Assembly: GCF_000282575.1 (NCBI RefSeq)
Contig: NZ_AKJA01000024.1
Span: 1-64,000, forward strand
Origin: Herbaspirillum sp. YR522
GTDB lineage: Bacteria > Pseudomonadota > Gammaproteobacteria > Burkholderiales > Burkholderiaceae_D
Length of the DNA stretch: 64,000 nt
Direction of reading: 5' to 3'
Of the stretch, positions 48,138-57,615 are shown piece after piece (within the stretch, counting starts at the first letter, position 1; each line of letters starts with the position of its first letter). The notes under the pieces are model-generated. The model was not told where the DNA came from and made no database searches. It saw only the letters and a list, made by a program, of their open reading frames with translations. The translations under genes and the position numbers were made by a program.

Positions 48138-49750
48138 TTCAAGCACCTTCATCGCCGCCGACGGCGGCCGACCCCTACGCGCGGCGCGCCGCCGACTGCG
48201 ACGTCATGCTGCTGCTGGAAGGCACCTTTCCCTATGTCAGCGGCGGCGTGTCGAGCTGGGTCAACCAGATCATCCGCGGCTTTCCCGAGATCCGTTTCGG
48301 GCTGTGCTTCATCGGCAGCCGGTCGCAGGACTACGGCGCCCCCAGATATGCATTGCCCGATAACGTGGTGCACCTGGAGACGCACTACATCCACGAACAC
48401 CTGGCCGCTTCCAGGGTGGTACGTTCGGGTGGCGATGCCCATGCGTTCGAGCGCATGCATGCGTTGCACGAGATGTTCCGGCGCCCCGGCGCCGATGCCG
48501 GCGAGCAGCACCAGGAACTGACCGCCCTGCTGGCGGAGCTGATGCCGCTGATGAACGACGGCCAGGCGCTCGACGAGGATGCCTTCCTGTTCAGCAAGCA
48601 AGCCTGGGATTACCTGGCCCAGCAATACCGCAGCTTTTGCAGCGATCCGTCCTTCGTCGATTATTTCTGGACCGTGCGCATCATGCACCTGCCGATCTGG
48701 ACCCTGGCGCGCGTGGCGCGCGACATGATCCCGGCCAGGTGCTATCACACCATCTCGACCGGCTATGCCGGTTTCCTGGGCAGCCTGTTGAAGATGCAGA
48801 CCGGGCGCGCGTTGCTGCTGTCGGAGCATGGCATCTACACCAAGGAACGCAAGATCGACCTGTTCCAGAGCGAGTGGATCCGCGACAACCGCAATGTGTT
48901 CGAGAAGGATGCCTCGCAGATCCCGTACTTCCGTGACCTGTGGATCCGCTTCTTCGAGGCGCTGGGCAACCTGTGCTACCAGGCGTCCAATCACATCGTG
49001 GCGCTCTACGAGACCAATCGCCTGCGCCAGATCAACGACGGCGCGCCGGCCGAGCGCACGCGCAACATCCCCAACGGCATCGACCTGCCGCGCCTGAGCA
49101 GGCTGCGCGCCCAGCGTCCCGAGAAGATCCCGCCGGTACTCTGCCTGTTGGGCCGGGTGGTGCCGATCAAGGACGTCAAGACCTTCATCCGCGCCATGCG
49201 CACCGTGGTCACGCAGTATCCCGAGGCCGAGGCCTGGATCGCCGGACCGGAGGACGAGGACCGCGCCTATGCCGCCGAGTGCCATGCCATCGCCGACGGG
49301 CTGGGCCTGACCGACAAGGTGAAGTTCCTGGGTTTCCAGAAGATCGACGACCTGATGCCCAAGATCGGCCTGGTGGTGCTGTCGAGCATCAGCGAAGCGC
49401 TGCCTTTGGTGTTGCTCGAAGGCTTTGCCGCCGGTGTGCCCGGGCTGGCCACCGACGTCGGTTCGTGCCGGCAGTTGATCTTCGGCCTGTCGGCAGAAGA
49501 CCAGGCACTGGGCGCCGCCGGCGATGTAGTCGGCATCGCCGAACCGCAGGCGCTGGCCAATGCCGCGCTGGCACTGCTGACCGACCCCGAGCGCTGGCAC
49601 GCGGCGCAGGCCGCCGGGATCGCACGGGTAGAGCGCTACTACACGCAGGAGATGATGTTCGGCGCCTATCGCCAGTTGTACCAGGACGCATTGGGGCAGG
49701 CGGGCGCCACGCCGCAACGGGCCGCGCTGCGTTGCCCGGTGAAACACTGA
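48134..49750 (+). CDS. pelF: Pel glycosyltransferase PelF (GT4 family)
   Basis: Cytosolic glycosyltransferase that polymerises Pel from a UDP-activated N-acetylhexosamine. Opening motif VMLLLEGTFPYVSGGVSSWV, then ILCLLGRVVPIKDVKTFIRAM-like LCLLGRVVPIKDVKTF in the donor domain, and the GT4 E-x7-E pair at Glu421 and Glu429 (SEALPLVLLEGFAAGVP). 538 residues from the ATG at 48134, which overlaps the pelE stop. No signal peptide or membrane segment. Confidence 0.94.
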   Translation: MIQAPSSPPTAADPYARRAADCDVMLLLEGTFPYVSGGVSSWVNQIIRGFPEIRFGLCFIGSRSQDYGAPRYALPDNVVHLETHYIHEHLAASRVVRSGGDAHAFERMHALHEMFRRPGADAGEQHQELTALLAELMPLMNDGQALDEDAFLFSKQAWDYLAQQYRSFCSDPSFVDYFWTVRIMHLPIWTLARVARDMIPARCYHTISTGYAGFLGSLLKMQTGRALLLSEHGIYTKERKIDLFQSEWIRDNRNVFEKDASQIPYFRDLWIRFFEALGNLCYQASNHIVALYETNRLRQINDGAPAERTRNIPNGIDLPRLSRLRAQRPEKIPPVLCLLGRVVPIKDVKTFIRAMRTVVTQYPEAEAWIAGPEDEDRAYAAECHAIADGLGLTDKVKFLGFQKIDDLMPKIGLVVLSSISEALPLVLLEGFAAGVPGLATDVGSCRQLIFGLSAEDQALGAAGDVVGIAEPQALANAALALLTDPERWHAAQAAGIARVERYYTQEMMFGAYRQLYQDALGQAGATPQRAALRCPVKH

Positions 49751-49762
49751 GGATGGAATAAC

Positions 49763-51133
49763 ATGGCAGGTATCGGATTCGAACTGCGCAAGATATTGAA
49801 GCGCGACAGCCTGCTGTCGCTGATGCAGGCCTATTCGTACGCGGCGCTGATCAGTTCCGGTCCATGGATCATGTCCATCGTCGGCATCCTGATCATCGGC
49901 GTGATGAGCTATACGGTGATCGTGCCCAAGCAGGTGATCGTGCAGTTCCAGGTCAGCATCACCTATGTGATCTCGCTGTCACTGGTGCTGACCGGGATCT
50001 TCCAGCTGGCGCTCACGCGCTTCTCTGCCGACCGCCTGTTCGAGAAGCAGCACGACGCCATCCTGCCCAATTTCCACGCGGTGTCGTTCGTCGTGACGGC
50101 GGCCTGCGGCGTGCTGGGCCTGTCGTGCGTGGTGCTGCTGTTTCCCGAGCAGAGCCTGCTGTACCGGCTGCTATTGCTGGCCTGTTTCGTGATCATGTGC
50201 AATATCTGGATCGCCACCATCTTCCTGTCGGGCATGAAGCAGTACCAGGCCATCTTCTGGATCTATGCACTGGGCTACGGCATCACGGTGCTGGCGGCGC
50301 TGGCACTGCGCAGTTGGGGCCTCGAAGGCCTGATGGCGGGCTTCGCGCTGGGGCAGGCCGTGTTGCTCACGGCGATGATGGCCCTGATCCTGCGCAACTT
50401 CGGTTCGGACCGGTTCATCTCGTTCGAATTCTTCCAGCGCGATCGTCTCTATCCTTCGCTCATGGCGATCGGGTTCCTGTACAACCTGGCGATCTGGATC
50501 GACAAGGCGATGTTCTGGTTCACCCCCGAGACCAGCCAGGCCATCATCGGCCCGCTGCGGGCGTCGGTGATCTACGACCTGCCGGTGTTCCTGGCCTACC
50601 TGGCGATCATCCCCGGCATGGCGATCTTCCTGCTGCGCATGGAAACCGATTTCGTCGAGGACTATGACGCCTTCTATGACGCCGTGCGCGGCGGCGCATC
50701 GCTGGAGACCATCGAGAAGCACCGCAACGGCATGGTGCAGACGGTGCGCCTGGGGCTGTCGGAGATCATCAAGATCCAGGCCATCGCGACCTTGCTGCTG
50801 ATCGTGACCGGCGAGGCGATCCTGAACTGGCTGGGCATCTCCACGTTGTACCTGCCGCTGCTCTACATCGACGTGATCGCGGCCAGCCTGCAGGTGGTGC
50901 TGCTGGGCATTCTCAATGTCTTCTTCTACCTCGACAAACGCCGTATCGTGCTCGGCCTATGCGCCTCGTTCGTGGTGCTCAACGTCGCGCTGACCTGGCT
51001 ATCGATACGACTGGGCCCGACCTACTACGGCTTCGGCTTCGCCCTGGCGGTGCTGGTGGTGGTGCTGGCCGGCGCCATGCTGCTGGCGCGCAAGCTGGAG
51101 CTGCTGGAGTACGAGACCTTCATGTTGCAGTGA
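49763..51133 (+). CDS. pelG: Pel inner-membrane transporter PelG
   Basis: 456 residues, the same length as the P. aeruginosa protein, with about twelve membrane segments of the MOP/Wzx-like fold; begins MAGIGFELRKILKRDSLL. Forms the synthase-transport complex with PelD, PelE and PelF. Twelve bases follow pelF, with ggatgg upstream of the ATG. Its 3' end overlaps the convergent CYTH-CHAD gene by 14 bases. Last gene of the operon. Confidence 0.94.
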   Translation: MAGIGFELRKILKRDSLLSLMQAYSYAALISSGPWIMSIVGILIIGVMSYTVIVPKQVIVQFQVSITYVISLSLVLTGIFQLALTRFSADRLFEKQHDAILPNFHAVSFVVTAACGVLGLSCVVLLFPEQSLLYRLLLLACFVIMCNIWIATIFLSGMKQYQAIFWIYALGYGITVLAALALRSWGLEGLMAGFALGQAVLLTAMMALILRNFGSDRFISFEFFQRDRLYPSLMAIGFLYNLAIWIDKAMFWFTPETSQAIIGPLRASVIYDLPVFLAYLAIIPGMAIFLLRMETDFVEDYDAFYDAVRGGASLETIEKHRNGMVQTVRLGLSEIIKIQAIATLLLIVTGEAILNWLGISTLYLPLLYIDVIAASLQVVLLGILNVFFYLDKRRIVLGLCASFVVLNVALTWLSIRLGPTYYGFGFALAVLVVVLAGAMLLARKLELLEYETFMLQ

Positions 51134-52694
51134 CTACCCGCGGCAGCACCAGGGCCTTCCACTTCTTCCACGGCTTGCGCCCCCTGGCCTGGCCGTGCGT
51201 TGCCTGCGCCGCCAGGTGGCCGCGCGCAAAGGCCACGCCGCTGGCCAGGGCCGGATGACTGCGGCGCAGCTCCTGCAGCAGGCGCTGTGCCACGGCGATG
51301 TCGTTCATGGCGCCCAACTGGTCTTGCAGGTGCGACAGCGCCTTGAGGAACGGCTTGCTGTCGCGCGCATCCAGTACGGCGTGGAAGAACTCGGTGTCGT
51401 AGCGCAGCTTCTTGGCTGCGATGCGGGCGCGGTGCCGGGCCCGGGCGTCGTCTGCCATCTTGCGTGCCCGCTTCTGCAGGCGTCGGGCATCGTGATGCAA
51501 GCGCTGGTGCACGAAGTCGACCAATGGTCGTTCGAGCGCCTGGTGCTGGTCGGGGCTCATCGCGCTGCGCCATTGCGAAGCCAGCAGCCATCGCGACAGT
51601 TGCAGCACCAGCGCCGTCATGCGCGGCGAAGCCACCGCCTGGGCCGCACTGGCGTGCAGCGCGCGCGCCCGCTTGCGGGCGGCGGCCTGCAGGGCCGCGA
51701 TGTCGATGGCATCGCTGCGCTCCGGGGTGGGCAGCGACGCCAGCGTCGAATCGGCCAGCACGTCCCAGTCGCGCGCGGCGCCGATGCTCTCTGAGAGCCA
51801 CTCGATCTCGGCGGCCAGTGCCGGCGGCAGGGCGATCACCTCCTCGAACAGACGCAAGCCCGAACGCAGCCGTCGCACGCCCACCCGCATCTGGTGCAGG
51901 CGTTCGATATCCTGCGGGTCGCCATCGGCGATATCGTTGGCCAGTACCTGTTCCAGGCAATTGCCGACGATGGCGGCGAAGGCCTGTTCCAGGCCCATCT
52001 TGCGCGACAGGTGCAGCGGCCTGGCCTTGCTCGCGTCCGACGGCGCCGGTTCGCCGCGCTGCTGGCGCAACTGCGCGTGATACAGCGCGTAGCCGCGTTG
52101 CGCCTTGCTCTGCACCCCGATGCGCAAAGGGATATCGCGCAACAGCGCCAGCGCGAAGTCGAACAGCGCCAGCGGGTCGCCCTGCTTCAGTTCCAGCTCG
52201 ATCTCGCAGATCGGAACCTGGCGCTGGGCATGTTCCACGTTGCCCTGGTCCAGCACGAACTCGACCGTGCTGCCGTCGTCCAGCGTCAGGTCCCACAGCG
52301 TGCGCTGGATGCGGGTGGCGAAGATGGCGGTGAGGCGGCCGGCGATGTCCGGCGTCAGTATCTGGCCGGCCAGTTCGGTGTCGTCCGGCATCAACTGGCG
52401 CAGCAGCGCCAGGTCGGGTTGTTCGCCCGGTACCGGCGACTCCCATTCGAGGCGCTGGTGCAGTCCGCCCTGCACGCCGCCGCCGGCCTTCAGGGTCTGG
52501 ATGCTTTCGTCGCCGCTACGGCGCACGCGCAAGCCGGCATCGTGATGGCGCAGGTCCAGCTCGGGGGTGTCGAAGTAGACCCCGGTCTGGTCCTTGGTGC
52601 GCGGTGCGGCCTGGGCGTGGCGCGCCAGTAGCGGGTGCTGGCGCAGGGCCTGGGCATCGGCCGGTGACAACAGCAGCTTCAGTTCGGTTTCCAT
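51120..52694 (-). CDS. CYTH and CHAD domain protein (probable inorganic triphosphatase)
   Basis: The N-terminal CYTH domain carries the metal-binding ExExK (METELKL) and EIELELK strands and hydrolyses triphosphates in characterised relatives such as YgiF. The C-terminal CHAD domain (from about residue 240) is helical and rich in conserved His and Arg (LHQMRVGVRRLRSGLRLF, RIAAKKLRYDTEFF), the kind of domain that binds polyphosphate. 524 residues. Convergent to pelG with a 14-base overlap of coding ends. A possible functional link to polyphosphate granules is by family only. Confidence 0.87.
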   Translation of the reverse strand: METELKLLLSPADAQALRQHPLLARHAQAAPRTKDQTGVYFDTPELDLRHHDAGLRVRRSGDESIQTLKAGGGVQGGLHQRLEWESPVPGEQPDLALLRQLMPDDTELAGQILTPDIAGRLTAIFATRIQRTLWDLTLDDGSTVEFVLDQGNVEHAQRQVPICEIELELKQGDPLALFDFALALLRDIPLRIGVQSKAQRGYALYHAQLRQQRGEPAPSDASKARPLHLSRKMGLEQAFAAIVGNCLEQVLANDIADGDPQDIERLHQMRVGVRRLRSGLRLFEEVIALPPALAAEIEWLSESIGAARDWDVLADSTLASLPTPERSDAIDIAALQAAARKRARALHASAAQAVASPRMTALVLQLSRWLLASQWRSAMSPDQHQALERPLVDFVHQRLHHDARRLQKRARKMADDARARHRARIAAKKLRYDTEFFHAVLDARDSKPFLKALSHLQDQLGAMNDIAVAQRLLQELRRSHPALASGVAFARGHLAAQATHGQARGRKPWKKWKALVLPRVVTAT

Positions 52695-52705
52695 GTGGTG
52701 GCCTT

Positions 52706-53647
52706 TCAGGCACGACCGGCGGTGCCGGTCTTGCGTGGGGGTGCGACCAGTGCGCCACCCTTGTACGGCACCCGCCCGGACGGCACCACCACCGCCGCCG
52801 TCTCGACGTGGCCTTCCTGGTCATCGAAGAACATATGGGCGCCGAAGGCCTGCAATACCTCGGTCTTTTTCAGGCCGCCGAGGAAGAATGCCTCGTCGAC
52901 CGTGACGTTCCAGGTACGCAGCGTGTGGATCACGCGCTGGTGCGCCGGGCTGTTGCGGGCGGTGACGATGGCGATGCGCACCGGGCATTCGTTAGCCGGA
53001 AACTGTTTCTGTATCGCCGACAGGGCCAGCAGCAACTTGGCAAACGGGCCTTCCTTCATGGCCTTGTTGCGATGGCGCTGCTCGTGTCGCGCAAAGGCTT
53101 CCAGCCCCTTTTCGGCAAAGATGCGTTCGGACTCCGGCGAGAACAGCACGGCGTCGCCGTCGAAGGCGATGCGGATCTGCTTTTCGGGCGCGCTGTACTG
53201 CAGCGGCGCCGTATAGAGCTGGGCGGCGGCGACCCCGGCGTCGATGGCGTCCTGTACGTCGCGTGTGTCACGCGACAGGAACAGGTCGATCTTGAACGCC
53301 TGCAGGTAGGGCGCCGTGGGGGCGCCGCCGGTGAACGCCGCGCGGCTGATATCGAGCTTGTGGGCGGCGATGGCGTTGAAGGCGCGTAAGCCGGTGTCGG
53401 GCGTATTGCGCGAGATCACCACCACTTCCACCAGGCGCCGCTCGGGAATCAATTCATTCAGTCGCAGCAAGGCCTTGACCAATGGAAAGGCGGTGCCCGG
53501 CTGCAATGCGTCGGTTTCGTGCTGGCGCTGGTACTGCGAATAGGCGTCGACGCCCTGCTCGTCGTAGATGGTGTTTTCGGTCTCCAGGTCGAACAGGGCA
53601 CGTGAAGAAATTCCGATGACGAGTTTGTCTGAAAGGTCGTAAGGCAT
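52706..53647 (-). CDS. 5'-nucleotidase, cytosolic cN-I type
   Basis: 313 residues of the PF06189 5'-nucleotidase family: LVIGISSRALFDLETENTIYDEQG at the N-terminus, the D-x-D pair in IRIAFDGDAVLFSPESE and FFDDQEGH near the C-terminus, in keeping with an HAD-like active site. Releases phosphate from nucleoside monophosphates. ATG 53647 (MPYDLSDK) is chosen because homologues begin here and upstream in-frame residues are not family-like. Eleven bases upstream of the CYTH-CHAD gene on the same strand. Confidence 0.85.
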   Translation of the reverse strand: MPYDLSDKLVIGISSRALFDLETENTIYDEQGVDAYSQYQRQHETDALQPGTAFPLVKALLRLNELIPERRLVEVVVISRNTPDTGLRAFNAIAAHKLDISRAAFTGGAPTAPYLQAFKIDLFLSRDTRDVQDAIDAGVAAAQLYTAPLQYSAPEKQIRIAFDGDAVLFSPESERIFAEKGLEAFARHEQRHRNKAMKEGPFAKLLLALSAIQKQFPANECPVRIAIVTARNSPAHQRVIHTLRTWNVTVDEAFFLGGLKKTEVLQAFGAHMFFDDQEGHVETAAVVVPSGRVPYKGGALVAPPRKTGTAGRA

Positions 53648-53861
53648 GGGCGGCTGACGGCGAGGGGAAAACATGATTGTAGTAGCTAGCGCCTGCGGGC
53701 TGGCAAAATGGCGCCTGCAGCGCCCGCAATGCATGGACCGACCAGGTATGGTTTGAAGTAATTTTTCGGAATTGCTACCGGTTGTCACTTCATTTGTACC
53801 TAACTTCATTCATATCGCCCGATAAATCGCTGTTTCTGCGGGTAAATATGAAAAATTGGCA

Positions 53862-53890
53862 TTGCCGGGCTTTCATTTAATTTGTATGAT
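53862..53890 (+). promoter_or_regulatory. Candidate sigma-70 promoter of the threonate cluster regulator
   Basis: -35 TTGCCG (53862-53867), 17-bp spacer, -10 TATGAT (53885-53890). The ATG at 53905 is only 14 bases from the -10, so transcripts from it would have a very short leader or translation would begin at ATG 53926. Confidence 0.4.
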
Positions 53891-53904
53891 GACCGGATAA
53901 CCTG

Positions 53905-54630
53905 ATGAAAACGACCCGAGACAGCATGTTTCAGAAGATCCCAGCACAGGCGCTCAGCGAGACCGTAGCCAGGCAATTGCTGGAGAAGATCGACGAAGGT
54001 GCTTTTCCCCGCGGCGGCAAGCTGCCCACTGAACTGGTCCTGGCGCAAGAATTCGGTGTCAGCCGCACGGTGGTACGCGAGGCGATTGCGCGCCTGCGGC
54101 ACGAGGGCGTGGTCGAGCCGCGCCAGGGTAGCGGCGTGTTCGTCACCGGGCAGGCGGGCATCAAGCCGTTGCGTATCGACTATGCCGAGGTGAGCTCGCC
54201 CGACGCGGTGCTGCAGATCGTCGAATTGCGACGCGCCATCGAAGCCGAGGTGGCGGCGCAGGCGGCCAAGCGACGCAGCGATGAAGACATCGCCGCCATC
54301 GAGTCGGCGCTGGCGCGTATCGGCCAGGACGTAGCCGCCGGCGGCGACGGGGTGCGGGCCGATGTGGCCTTTCACCAGGCGTTGGCGCAGGCCACCCGTA
54401 ACCCGTATTTCATCAAGACGCTCGACTTCCTGGCGCAGTACCTGGAGGCGGCCACCGCGATCACGCGTGGCAACGAAGCGCGCTATGAGGATTTTTCGCG
54501 CCAGGTGCGCGAAGAGCATGAAGCCATCGTCGCGGCCATTCGCGCCGGCGACGAGATGGCGGCCCGCAACGCGGCGCAGACGCATATGTTCAATGCGGCG
54601 CGGCGCTTGAGCCAGGGGCAGCAGGATTGA
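53905..54630 (+). CDS. GntR family regulator, FadR (FCD) subfamily, of the threonate cluster
   Basis: 241 residues: winged helix (GKLPTELVLAQEFGVSRTVVREAI split by the recognition helix, then QGSGVFVT) and FCD domain with ADVAFHQALAQATRNPYF and EEHEAIVAAIRAGD. In related operons the FadR-type regulator next to ltnD-otnK-otnC represses the pathway in absence of substrate. Alternative start at 53926 (MFQKIPAQ). It precedes ltnD by 141 bases on the same strand. Confidence 0.87.
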   Translation: MKTTRDSMFQKIPAQALSETVARQLLEKIDEGAFPRGGKLPTELVLAQEFGVSRTVVREAIARLRHEGVVEPRQGSGVFVTGQAGIKPLRIDYAEVSSPDAVLQIVELRRAIEAEVAAQAAKRRSDEDIAAIESALARIGQDVAAGGDGVRADVAFHQALAQATRNPYFIKTLDFLAQYLEAATAITRGNEARYEDFSRQVREEHEAIVAAIRAGDEMAARNAAQTHMFNAARRLSQGQQD

Positions 54631-54771
54631 TCGTCCGGGCATGGCCTGGACTGATATCGAACACAGCGGCGGCGTGAACATCACGACGCCGATTCATCAA
54701 CCGGCGCGGTAGTTCGTGCGGGAGCGAGACCAAACGCATCCCGCTGGCAGCGCCCTCGAAGGGAGACAACG

Positions 54772-55668
54772 ATGTCCAGAAACGTAGGTGTGATCGGTTT
54801 GGGAGCAATGGGCTTTGGCGTAGCCAGTTCGCTGTTGCGCGCGGGTTTCAACGTGCACGCCTGTGACGTGCGCCAGGAAGTGCTGGCCAAGTTCGCCGCC
54901 GCCGGCGGCGTCGCCTGCGCCAGTCCGGCCGCCATGGGCAGCGCCGTCGACGTGGTCATCACGCTGGTGGTCAATGCGGCCCAGACCGAGGCCGTGCTGT
55001 TCGGCGACAGCGGCGTGGTGTCGACCCTCAAGCCGGGCAGCGTGGTGATCTCGAGCGCCACCGTGGCGCCGGACTTCGCCGTCGAACTGGGTAAGCGCCT
55101 GGCCGAAAGGCAGTTGTTGCTGCTGGATGCGCCGGTATCGGGCGGCGCCGCCCGCGCGGCCTCGGGCGAGATGACCATGATGACCTCCGGCCCGGCCGAG
55201 GTATATGCCAGGATCGAAGACGTGCTGGCCGGCATGGCCGGCAAGGTCTATCGCCTGGGCGACGCGCATGGCATCGGTTCCAAGGTCAAGATCATCAACC
55301 AGTTGCTGGCCGGTGTACATATCGCCGCCTCTGCCGAGGCGATGGCCCTGGGCCTGCGCGAGGGCGTCAATCCGGATGCCTTGTACGACGTCATCACCCA
55401 CAGCGCCGGCAATTCGTGGATGTTCGAAAACCGCGTGCCGCATATCCTCAACGGTGACTACACCCCGCTGTCGGCGGTCGACATCTTCGTCAAGGACCTG
55501 GGCCTGGTGCTCGATACGGCCCGCCGCAGCAAGTTCCCGCTGCCGCTGTCGGCGGCGGCCCACCAGATGTTCATGATGGCCTCCACCGCCGGCCATGGCG
55601 GCGAGGACGATTCCGCCGTGATCAAGATCTTCCCGGGCATCGACCTGCCGTCGGCCAAGGCCAAGTAA
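54772..55668 (+). CDS. ltnD: L-threonate dehydrogenase
   Basis: NAD-dependent beta-hydroxyacid dehydrogenase oxidising L-threonate to 2-oxo-tetronate, the first pathway step. Rossmann motif VGVIGLGAMGFGVASSL, substrate loop LLDAPVSGGAARAASGEM and the catalytic lysine in SKVKIINQLLAGVH. 298 residues. The family alone includes tartronate-semialdehyde reductases and related enzymes; the adjacent otnK, otnC and otnI make threonate the best call. Shine-Dalgarno gggag precedes the ATG. Confidence 0.9.
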   Translation: MSRNVGVIGLGAMGFGVASSLLRAGFNVHACDVRQEVLAKFAAAGGVACASPAAMGSAVDVVITLVVNAAQTEAVLFGDSGVVSTLKPGSVVISSATVAPDFAVELGKRLAERQLLLLDAPVSGGAARAASGEMTMMTSGPAEVYARIEDVLAGMAGKVYRLGDAHGIGSKVKIINQLLAGVHIAASAEAMALGLREGVNPDALYDVITHSAGNSWMFENRVPHILNGDYTPLSAVDIFVKDLGLVLDTARRSKFPLPLSAAAHQMFMMASTAGHGGEDDSAVIKIFPGIDLPSAKAK

Positions 55669-55696
55669 GTCGCCACCCACCACAACGGAGTACACC

Positions 55697-56983
55697 ATGT
55701 CCCAATCACGTCCCCTGCTGGGTTGTATCGCCGACGACTTCACCGGCGCCACCGACCTGGCCAACATGCTGGTGCGCGGCGGCATGCGCACGGTGCAAAC
55801 CATCGGTGTGCCGGCCGAGATCCCGGCCGTGGCCGCCGACGCCCTGGTGATCGCGCTGAAGTCGCGCACCATCCCCGCCGCCGAGGCCATTGCGCAATCG
55901 CTGGCCGCCTTGCGCTGGCTGCAACAGCAGGGCTGCACCCAGTTCTTCTTCAAGTATTGCTCGACCTTCGATTCGACCGACGCCGGCAACATCGGCCAGG
56001 TAACCGACGCGTTGCTCAAGGAGCTGGGCCAGGATTTCACCATCGCCTGTCCGGCCTTCCCCGAGAACGGCCGCACCATCTATCGCGGTTACCTGTTCGT
56101 GGCCGATGGCCTGCTCAACGAATCGGGCATGGAAAACCATCCCCTCACACCGATGACCGACGCCAACCTGGTGCGCGTGTTGCAACGCCAGACGCCGTCC
56201 AAGGTCGGGCTGGTGCGTTATGACGCCGTGGCCCGTGGCGCCGCCGCTACCCAGGAGCGCTTTGCCGCGCTGCGTGCCGAAGGCGTCAGGATGGCCATCG
56301 CCGACGCCGTCTCGGACAAGGACCTGTTCACCCTGGGCGAAGCCTGCGCCGAACTCAAGCTCATTACCGGCGGTTCGGGCGTGGCGCTGGGGCTGCCCGA
56401 GAATTTCCGCCGCGCCGGGTTGCTGCAGGCTGTCGGCCAGGCCGCGCAATTGCCCAAGGTGGGCGGTCTGTCGGTGGTGCTGGCCGGTAGTGCATCCAAG
56501 GCCACCAACGCCCAGGTCGCCGAATGGAACAGCCGTCATCCGTCTTTCCGTATCGACCCGCTGGCACTGGCGCGCGGCGAGGACGTGGTGCAGCAGGCAT
56601 TGGCCTTCGCCGATGAACGCATCACCACCGAACCGGTGCTGATCTATGCCACCGCCACCCCGGACGAAGTCAAGGCGGTGCAGAAGGAACTGGGCGTGGC
56701 CAAGGCCGGCCACCTGGTCGAGCAGGCGCTGGCGACGATCGCCGCCGGTCTGCGCCAGCGCGGCGTGCGCCGCTTCGTGGTTGCCGGTGGCGAGACCTCG
56801 GGCGCGGTGGTGCAGGCGCTGGACGTGCGGGCGCTGCGCATCGGGCCGCAGATCGATCCGGGCGTGCCGGCGACGGCCACGCTGGACGACGAGCCGGTGG
56901 CCCTGGCCCTGAAGTCGGGTAATTTCGGTGGCGTCGACTTCTTCGAGAAGGCGCTGCGCTACCTGGACGGGCAGGCGGCATGA
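55697..56983 (+). CDS. otnK: 3-oxo-tetronate kinase
   Basis: Four-carbon acid sugar kinase (formerly DUF1537). Phosphorylates 3-oxo-tetronate at C4 with ATP. N-terminal substrate domain opens LLGCIADDFTGATDLANMLVRGGM; the C-terminal nucleotide domain contains FVVAGGETSGAVVQAL and GPQIDPGVPATATLDDEPVALALKSGNFG split over the active site. 428 residues. Its stop overlaps the otnC start (ATGA). Confidence 0.93.
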   Translation: MSQSRPLLGCIADDFTGATDLANMLVRGGMRTVQTIGVPAEIPAVAADALVIALKSRTIPAAEAIAQSLAALRWLQQQGCTQFFFKYCSTFDSTDAGNIGQVTDALLKELGQDFTIACPAFPENGRTIYRGYLFVADGLLNESGMENHPLTPMTDANLVRVLQRQTPSKVGLVRYDAVARGAAATQERFAALRAEGVRMAIADAVSDKDLFTLGEACAELKLITGGSGVALGLPENFRRAGLLQAVGQAAQLPKVGGLSVVLAGSASKATNAQVAEWNSRHPSFRIDPLALARGEDVVQQALAFADERITTEPVLIYATATPDEVKAVQKELGVAKAGHLVEQALATIAAGLRQRGVRRFVVAGGETSGAVVQALDVRALRIGPQIDPGVPATATLDDEPVALALKSGNFGGVDFFEKALRYLDGQAA

Positions 56984-57615
56984 GCGCCGAAGCCCGCCTG
57001 CGCGAAGAGATCTGCCGCATCGGCGGCTCGCTGTTCGCCCGTGGCTACACGGTCGGCTCGGCCGGCAACATCAGCGCCCGTCTGGATGACGGCTGGCTGA
57101 TCACGCCCACCGACGCCTGTCTCGGTTTTCTCGATCCGGCGGCGATCTCCAAGGTCGATGCGAACGGCAACTGGGTCAGCGGCGACAAGCCATCCAAGAC
57201 GCTGGTGCTGCATCGCGCGGTGTACGACAACAATCCCGAGATGCACGCGGTGGTCCACACCCATTCGACCTACCTGGTCAACCTGAGCATCAAGGGCGTC
57301 TGGAAAGAAGACGACGTGCTGCCGCCGATCACGCCGTACTACGTGATGAAGGTCGGCCATATCCCCTTGATCCGCTATGCGCGCCCGGGTGCGCCCGAGG
57401 TGGCCGAGCAGGTCAGCCGCCTGGCCGGCAAGGTGCGCGGCGTGCTGCTGGAGCGGCTCGGTCCGGTGGTGTGGGAAAGTTCGGTATCGAAGGCTGCCTT
57501 CGCGCTCGAAGAGCTCGAGGAAACCGCCAAGTTGTGGCATCTCTGCGGCGGCACTACCGGCCTCCAGGAGAATGCCCTGCAAGAACTGCGGGATACGTTC
57601 AAGGCGCGCTGGTAA
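56980..57615 (+). CDS. otnC: 3-oxo-tetronate 4-phosphate decarboxylase
   Basis: Class II aldolase-like enzyme that decarboxylates 3-oxo-tetronate 4-phosphate to dihydroxyacetone phosphate and CO2. Typical motifs: TVGSAGNISARLDDGW, the zinc histidines in HAVVHTHSTYLVNLS, and the acidic residue in LERLGPVVWESS region. 211 residues is normal. Translationally coupled to otnK by the four-base overlap. Confidence 0.92.
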   Translation: MSAEARLREEICRIGGSLFARGYTVGSAGNISARLDDGWLITPTDACLGFLDPAAISKVDANGNWVSGDKPSKTLVLHRAVYDNNPEMHAVVHTHSTYLVNLSIKGVWKEDDVLPPITPYYVMKVGHIPLIRYARPGAPEVAEQVSRLAGKVRGVLLERLGPVVWESSVSKAAFALEELEETAKLWHLCGGTTGLQENALQELRDTFKARW

